A stretch of DNA of 7,281 nucleotides, taken from positions 1-7,281 of the forward strand of contig VBKY01000287.1 in assembly GCA_005879255.1 (NCBI GenBank), written 5' to 3'. Under the pieces are notes generated by a model. It saw only the letters and a list, made by a program, of their open reading frames with translations. It ran no database searches and had not been told where the DNA came from. Source of the DNA: Deltaproteobacteria bacterium. Lineage in GTDB: Bacteria; Desulfobacterota_B; Binatia; UBA9968. Both the position numbers and the translations under genes were made by a program. Below, one piece after another: positions 4,392 through 7,281 of the stretch (positions are counted from its first letter, which is position 1; every line of letters starts with the position of its first letter).

Positions 4392-5471
4392 CTATCTCTT
4401 CCGAATGAAGAGCTGTCGCATCAAATTCTCCCATTGTGAAAATTTTACCTCCAGCTCTTCGAGCGAATACTTTTCGTCGAGATAAGTTTTTTTAAACTTC
4501 TGCTCTACAGTTCCAATGTCCTGGCGTGGCGACCACAGGCCGCCCTTCATGATGAGTTGTTGTCCTTCCTTCGAATGAACGAAGTCGATAAACAGAAGCG
4601 CGGCGTGCGGATTGGGCGCTTTTGCCGATAATCCGGAAGAGCCGACGGTTGCAACCACCGGTTCCAGGGGGCGCCATTCGATCGGCGCGCCCTTTTGTTT
4701 TGCAACGGTCACATCGGCGTCAAAAATCGTCGGCGACAAGGGAACTTCCCCCGACGCCACCAAACCGGATAAGGCGGCTCCGGACATATCCTGAACTTTT
4801 AATTCCTGTTCGGCCATTTTGTCGAGGAACTCGCGGCCCATCGTATTCAGTGTGTTGCCGATCCATCTCACGCCCGTGGAGGTGCTCACGATGGACATTT
4901 TGCCTTTCCATTTGGGATCGAGCAGTTCCTTAAGCGTGCGTGGCGCGTCGTTCGGCCCGATCACGTTGGTGTTGAATCCAAGGCTATTGTAAGTCTCTCG
5001 GTCGCCGAGATAATAGAGCCCGTTTTTCCCTTTTGATTTGACGTCGTCGGGATAGTAACGCGCTTCAGGGGAATAATATTCCTGGAACATTCCCTCGCGT
5101 TTCATGAGACCCATCCCTTCGGCGGTTGTCTCGATGACGTCGGCCAGATTGCGCGACGATTTGAATTCTTCCATCGCTCTGCGGATAACGTTTTTGGAAT
5201 CATTGCGCCACTCGGAAACCTTGATGAAGGGATATTTTTTCTCGAACTCTTTTACGAACGTGCGAAACCATGTGTGCGAATCATAGAGGGTCAGCTGCCC
5301 TTCTTTTTTTGCACCCTCGATCAAGATTCTTTCCCGATCGGCTCCCTGGTAAAGAGCGAGCTGTGAAAGCGACATCGGTGCGCTGGCAGCTAGCGCGATC
5401 GCGGCGTTAAGGAGGCACAACAAAAGAATTGCAATGCTTGGACTTGCTCGATGGGTTTTCTTAGTGGACAT
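4392..5471 (-). CDS. periplasmic extracellular solute-binding protein (ABC-type), copy 2 of tandem pair
   Basis: A 359-residue exported binding protein of the PBP type 2 fold, in the group annotated as iron(III)/thiamine/2-aminoethylphosphonate-type solute-binding proteins. It would capture a small ligand outside the inner membrane and pass it to an ABC permease. The ATG at 5471 is chosen over an upstream TTG at 5519: it begins the signal peptide directly (basic MSTKKTHR, then a hydrophobic stretch at ~13-28) and has AAGAAGAG five bases upstream. Cleavage is expected after ALA (26-28), leaving ASAPMS. No lipobox is present, so it is soluble. Visible family features are EGQLTLYDSHTW (58-69), FVKEFEKKYPFIKV (72-85), EYYSPEARYYP (131-141), TYNSLGFNT (160-168), LLDPKWKGKM (183-192), LSPTIFD (245-251) and KEGQQLIMKGGLWSPR (301-316). 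It lies 70 bp downstream of its paralogue, and no permease or ATPase gene is visible. The ligand is unknown. Confidence 0.9.
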   Translation of the reverse strand: MSTKKTHRASPSIAILLLCLLNAAIALAASAPMSLSQLALYQGADRERILIEGAKKEGQLTLYDSHTWFRTFVKEFEKKYPFIKVSEWRNDSKNVIRRAMEEFKSSRNLADVIETTAEGMGLMKREGMFQEYYSPEARYYPDDVKSKGKNGLYYLGDRETYNSLGFNTNVIGPNDAPRTLKELLDPKWKGKMSIVSTSTGVRWIGNTLNTMGREFLDKMAEQELKVQDMSGAALSGLVASGEVPLSPTIFDADVTVAKQKGAPIEWRPLEPVVATVGSSGLSAKAPNPHAALLFIDFVHSKEGQQLIMKGGLWSPRQDIGTVEQKFKKTYLDEKYSLEELEVKFSQWENLMRQLFIRKR

Positions 5472-5476
5472 TGTCG

Positions 5477-5484
5477 CTCTTCTT
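5477..5484 (-). promoter_or_regulatory. ribosome binding site deciding the start of the second binding-protein gene
   Basis: On the - strand AAGAAGAG stands five bases before the ATG at 5471. The longer open frame starting with TTG at 5519 would add a basic 16-residue extension in front of a normal signal peptide, so the ATG is the better start. Confidence 0.45.
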
Positions 5485-5541
5485 TGTTGTTTGAAATTCT
5501 GCCTGATTTTTCGTCTCAAACCGATTCATCTCTCGATAGGA

Positions 5542-6612
5542 CTAACGTCTCCTAATGAACAGCTGCTTCAACAGAGTTTCCCACTGGCCGATTTTTGCTT
5601 CGATCTCTTCCGACGAATACTTTTCGTCCATATAGTTCTTCTTGAATTTTTGCTCCAAAGAGCCAACATCCTCGCGCGGCGACCACAACCCGCCCTTCAT
5701 GATGAGTTGCTGGCCTTCCTTGGAAAGCAGAAAGTCGATGAAAAGAAGCGCTGTATGCGGGTTCGACGCTTTGGCTAACAGGGCCGCTGAGCCGACGGTC
5801 GTGACCACGGGCTCGAGAGGACGCCATTCCACCGGCGCGCCTTTCTGCTTGGCCAAGGTGACGTTGGCATCGAAGATCGTCGGCGATAGAGGAATCTCGC
5901 CGGAGACGACCAAATTGATCAAAGCGGCGGGAGCCATATCCTGAACGCTCACGTCCTGCTCGGCCAGCTTATCCAAAAACTCGCGTCCGAGAGACTCCAG
6001 AATATTCCCAATCCAACGCGCTCCGGTGGTGGTGCTGGTGATCGCCATCTTGCCCTTCCATTTGGGATCGAGCAGATCACGAAGATTTCGTGGCGCAGTA
6101 GCCGGCGGGATCAGTTTCGTATTGAAACCCAAGCTGTTGTAGGTTTCCCGGTTCGGTAGATAGAAGAAGCCGCTTTTACCTTTGGGCTTGAGCTCGTTCG
6201 GATAGTAGCGCGCTTCGGGAGAATAGTACTCCTGGAACAAACCTTCGCGTTTCATGACGCCCATGCCGTCGGCGGTAGTTTCAACGACGTCCGCGAGTAT
6301 GCGGCCCGCCTTCACTTCCTCGAGGACTTTGCGGATGACGTTTTTGGAATCGTTGCGCCATTCGGAAGCTCGGACGAAGGGATACTTTTTTTCGAACTCT
6401 TTTACGAAGGTTTTAAACCAGGTGTGCGATGTGTACAGAGTAAATTGGCCCTCACGTTTCGCACCCTCGATAAGAATCTTTTCCCGATCAGTGCCTTGGT
6501 AAAGAGCCAATTGTCCGGGCGACATCGGCGCACTGGCGGCGAGCGCTTCGCTCGAAATTAATACGGTAATCGTCACGAAGAGCATCATGTTGGTGCTTAA
6601 GTTCAAGGTCAT
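5542..6612 (-). CDS. periplasmic extracellular solute-binding protein (ABC-type), copy 1 of tandem pair
   Basis: A 356-residue paralogue of the next gene. After the signal peptide both mature proteins start ASAPMS and have exactly 331 residues. I count about 248 identical positions (75%) with no gap. The signal peptide has a short N-region and a hydrophobic core (about 9-20), with an ALA cleavage site at 23-25. Conserved blocks are SHTWFKTFVKEFEKKYPF, EYYSPEARYYP, ETYNSLGFNT, LLDPKWKGKMAI, GEIPLSPTIFD and KEGQQLIMKGGLWSPRE. Divergence is concentrated in a few patches (mature residues ~71-80, ~112-130, ~141-152, ~191-210). These could line the ligand cleft or the permease contact and give the copies different specificity. 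The ATG at 6612 has GGGGGA six bases upstream. It is the first gene of the probable two-gene operon; its transporter partner is not in the window. Confidence 0.9.
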   Translation of the reverse strand: MTLNLSTNMMLFVTITVLISSEALAASAPMSPGQLALYQGTDREKILIEGAKREGQFTLYTSHTWFKTFVKEFEKKYPFVRASEWRNDSKNVIRKVLEEVKAGRILADVVETTADGMGVMKREGLFQEYYSPEARYYPNELKPKGKSGFFYLPNRETYNSLGFNTKLIPPATAPRNLRDLLDPKWKGKMAITSTTTGARWIGNILESLGREFLDKLAEQDVSVQDMAPAALINLVVSGEIPLSPTIFDANVTLAKQKGAPVEWRPLEPVVTTVGSAALLAKASNPHTALLFIDFLLSKEGQQLIMKGGLWSPREDVGSLEQKFKKNYMDEKYSSEEIEAKIGQWETLLKQLFIRRR

Positions 6613-6618
6613 AACGAA

Positions 6619-6624
6619 TCCCCC
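6619..6624 (-). promoter_or_regulatory. ribosome binding site of the first binding-protein gene
   Basis: On the - strand GGGGGA is located six bases before the ATG at 6612. It is G-rich rather than a canonical AGGAGG, but correctly spaced. It favours this start over the in-frame ATG codons eight and nine codons further in, which would leave a shorter signal-peptide N-region. Confidence 0.4.
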
Positions 6625-6647
6625 GCTAGACTACGCGATGCTGGCGG

Positions 6648-6675
6648 ATGCTATGAATAGTGGGTACGTTGTCAA
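6648..6675 (-). promoter_or_regulatory. sigma-70-type promoter of the binding-protein operon
   Basis: Read on the - strand, a perfect TTGACA (6675-6670) is followed after 16 bases by TAGCAT (6653-6648, 4/6 match to TATAAT). Transcription would start near 6640, about 28 bases before the ATG at 6612, leaving room for the ribosome binding site at 6619-6624. It lies in the 83-bp gap after the stop of the gene at 6696, so the two binding-protein genes can be expressed independently of that gene. Confidence 0.55.
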
Positions 6676-6695
6676 TTCACAACATCGAGTGTCCG

Positions 6696-7281
6696 TTAGG
6701 AACGTAAGGCTGACTTCAATTCATGTAAGGCCTGGTCATGGTTCGGATGGTGTCCGTCAATTGTTGTTGTATTCTCAAGTATTTCGACGGCCTTCGTCGC
6801 ATACCCCTTCCAAGAAGCCTCACCCCGCTTGTTAAGGCAAAATGCCAACGCATAATAAGAAAACGGAAAATCCGGAAATTGCGCGATTACCTGTTGCAAC
6901 TTCCCGACTGTCGTCGGATCACAGGCGAAGCGGGCACGATTATCTTCGAGGCTAAATGTGCCTTCGAGCATACGTGATATCCCTGTTTCTTCTTTCAATG
7001 GAGGAACGGCTGTCCCCGTCGTTCCGATGAAGTTCAGCTTTGAAACCTGTGTATATCGACGAATCGCGTTCAATTCTTTTCGTTGGATATCCACTTCAAT
7101 CGCGAGTTTGGCCAAGGCAGATTCCGTCTCCATTTGTGGGAACCTTCGAATCGCTACTTTCCTAAACGGTTCAAGCATCTTCTGAAGTGCGTCGTTACCT
7201 TTCACAAGAGCGTCCATCTGAGAGCTGAGGTGTTGTTCGCGCTCCGTAAAGACCCGCTTCAGATTAGAAGTCTCCTTCTGG
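6696..7281 (-). CDS. hypothetical protein with coiled-coil and TPR-like C-terminus (5' end outside window)
   Basis: The frame is open to the right edge of the window. The ATG at 7217 is an internal methionine, because codons upstream of it (QKETSNLKRVFTEREQHL) continue the same heptad-like, charged pattern. About 194 codons are visible. The first ~65 are predicted coiled coil or helix, including LEPFRKVAIRRFPQMETE and ALAKLAIEVDIQRKEL. The 'PF...A...FP.....AL..LA.E' pattern is one I have seen in uncharacterised proteins that carry N-terminal membrane segments, but none is visible here. The end, KLQQVIAQFPDFPFSYYAL to KAVEILENTT and HNQ-like helical pairs up to the TAA, reads as a TPR-like repeat (helix-turn-helix with FP-FPFSYYALA). 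No enzyme motif is seen. Scaffold or protein-interaction roles are the only inference offered. Composition is somewhat AT-richer than in the binding-protein genes. Confidence 0.7.
   Translation of the reverse strand, partial: QKETSNLKRVFTEREQHLSSQMDALVKGNDALQKMLEPFRKVAIRRFPQMETESALAKLAIEVDIQRKELNAIRRYTQVSKLNFIGTTGTAVPPLKEETGISRMLEGTFSLEDNRARFACDPTTVGKLQQVIAQFPDFPFSYYALAFCLNKRGEASWKGYATKAVEILENTTTIDGHHPNHDQALHELKSALRS

Noticed and set aside
5472..5519. N-terminal extension of the second binding protein from TTG at 5519
   Set aside because: It would put 16 basic residues in front of a complete signal peptide; the ATG at 5471 has a better-spaced ribosome binding site.
4612..6502. Several + strand frames of 60-114 codons across the binding-protein genes
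   Set aside because: They recur at equivalent places in both paralogues because the coding DNA is similar; shadows of the - strand genes.
1..7281. CRISPR array, tRNA or rRNA gene
   Set aside because: No regularly spaced repeats, no cloverleaf-like sequence and no rRNA-like stretch were seen on either strand.

Overview
The window looks like a contig from an uncultured, moderately GC-rich soil- or sediment-type bacterium. The long, nearly invariant solute-binding proteins at 4392-6612 resemble families I associate with uncultured deltaproteobacterial, Binatota-like and Rokubacteria-like genomes, but this placement is an impression and not a measurement. Base composition is uneven. Hand counts gave 41/60 G+C at 721-780 (hydrolase) and 35/60 at 5941-6000 (binding protein), but only 23/60 at 2461-2520 (unknown cassette), so the middle of the window looks acquired.

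Layout. Positions 2-394 (+) hold the C-terminal end of a 1-pyrroline-5-carboxylate (glutamate semialdehyde) dehydrogenase. It is followed 42 bp later by a complete YheT-type alpha/beta hydrolase (437-1450, +). At 1544 a gene starts that reads as the first ~25 codons of the bacterial RNA 3'-end methyltransferase Hen1. After codon ~25 the sequence changes abruptly into a 5'-truncated, frameshifted IS1-family transposase (to 2285). Hen1 is therefore destroyed here and its remainder is not in the window.

Downstream of the IS remnant, behind a perfect TATAAT box, lies a compact three-gene cassette on the + strand (2451-3122, 3131-3775 and 3748/3760-4137). The spacings are 8 bp and then a 16- or 28-bp overlap, which indicates translational coupling. 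None of the three proteins has a function I can name. The first has a helical N-terminal part and a C-terminal strand/helix part, the second carries a 'DDWDD...GSIDLHW' core, and the third is small and motif-rich. They look like conserved families of unknown function travelling together as an accessory unit, and this is the best candidate here for an undescribed system. A 254-bp intergenic stretch rich in inverted repeats separates it from the next block.

The right half is on the - strand. A promoter-like TTGACA-N16-TAGCAT (6648-6675) precedes two tandem genes (6612-5542, then 5471-4392) for exported periplasmic solute-binding proteins of the iron/thiamine/2-aminoethylphosphonate-type fold. 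They are about 75% identical without gaps over 331 mature residues (my count), and no permease or ATPase gene is nearby. At the right edge a - strand gene, cut by the window end (7281-6696), encodes a soluble protein with a coiled-coil start and a TPR-like helical end.
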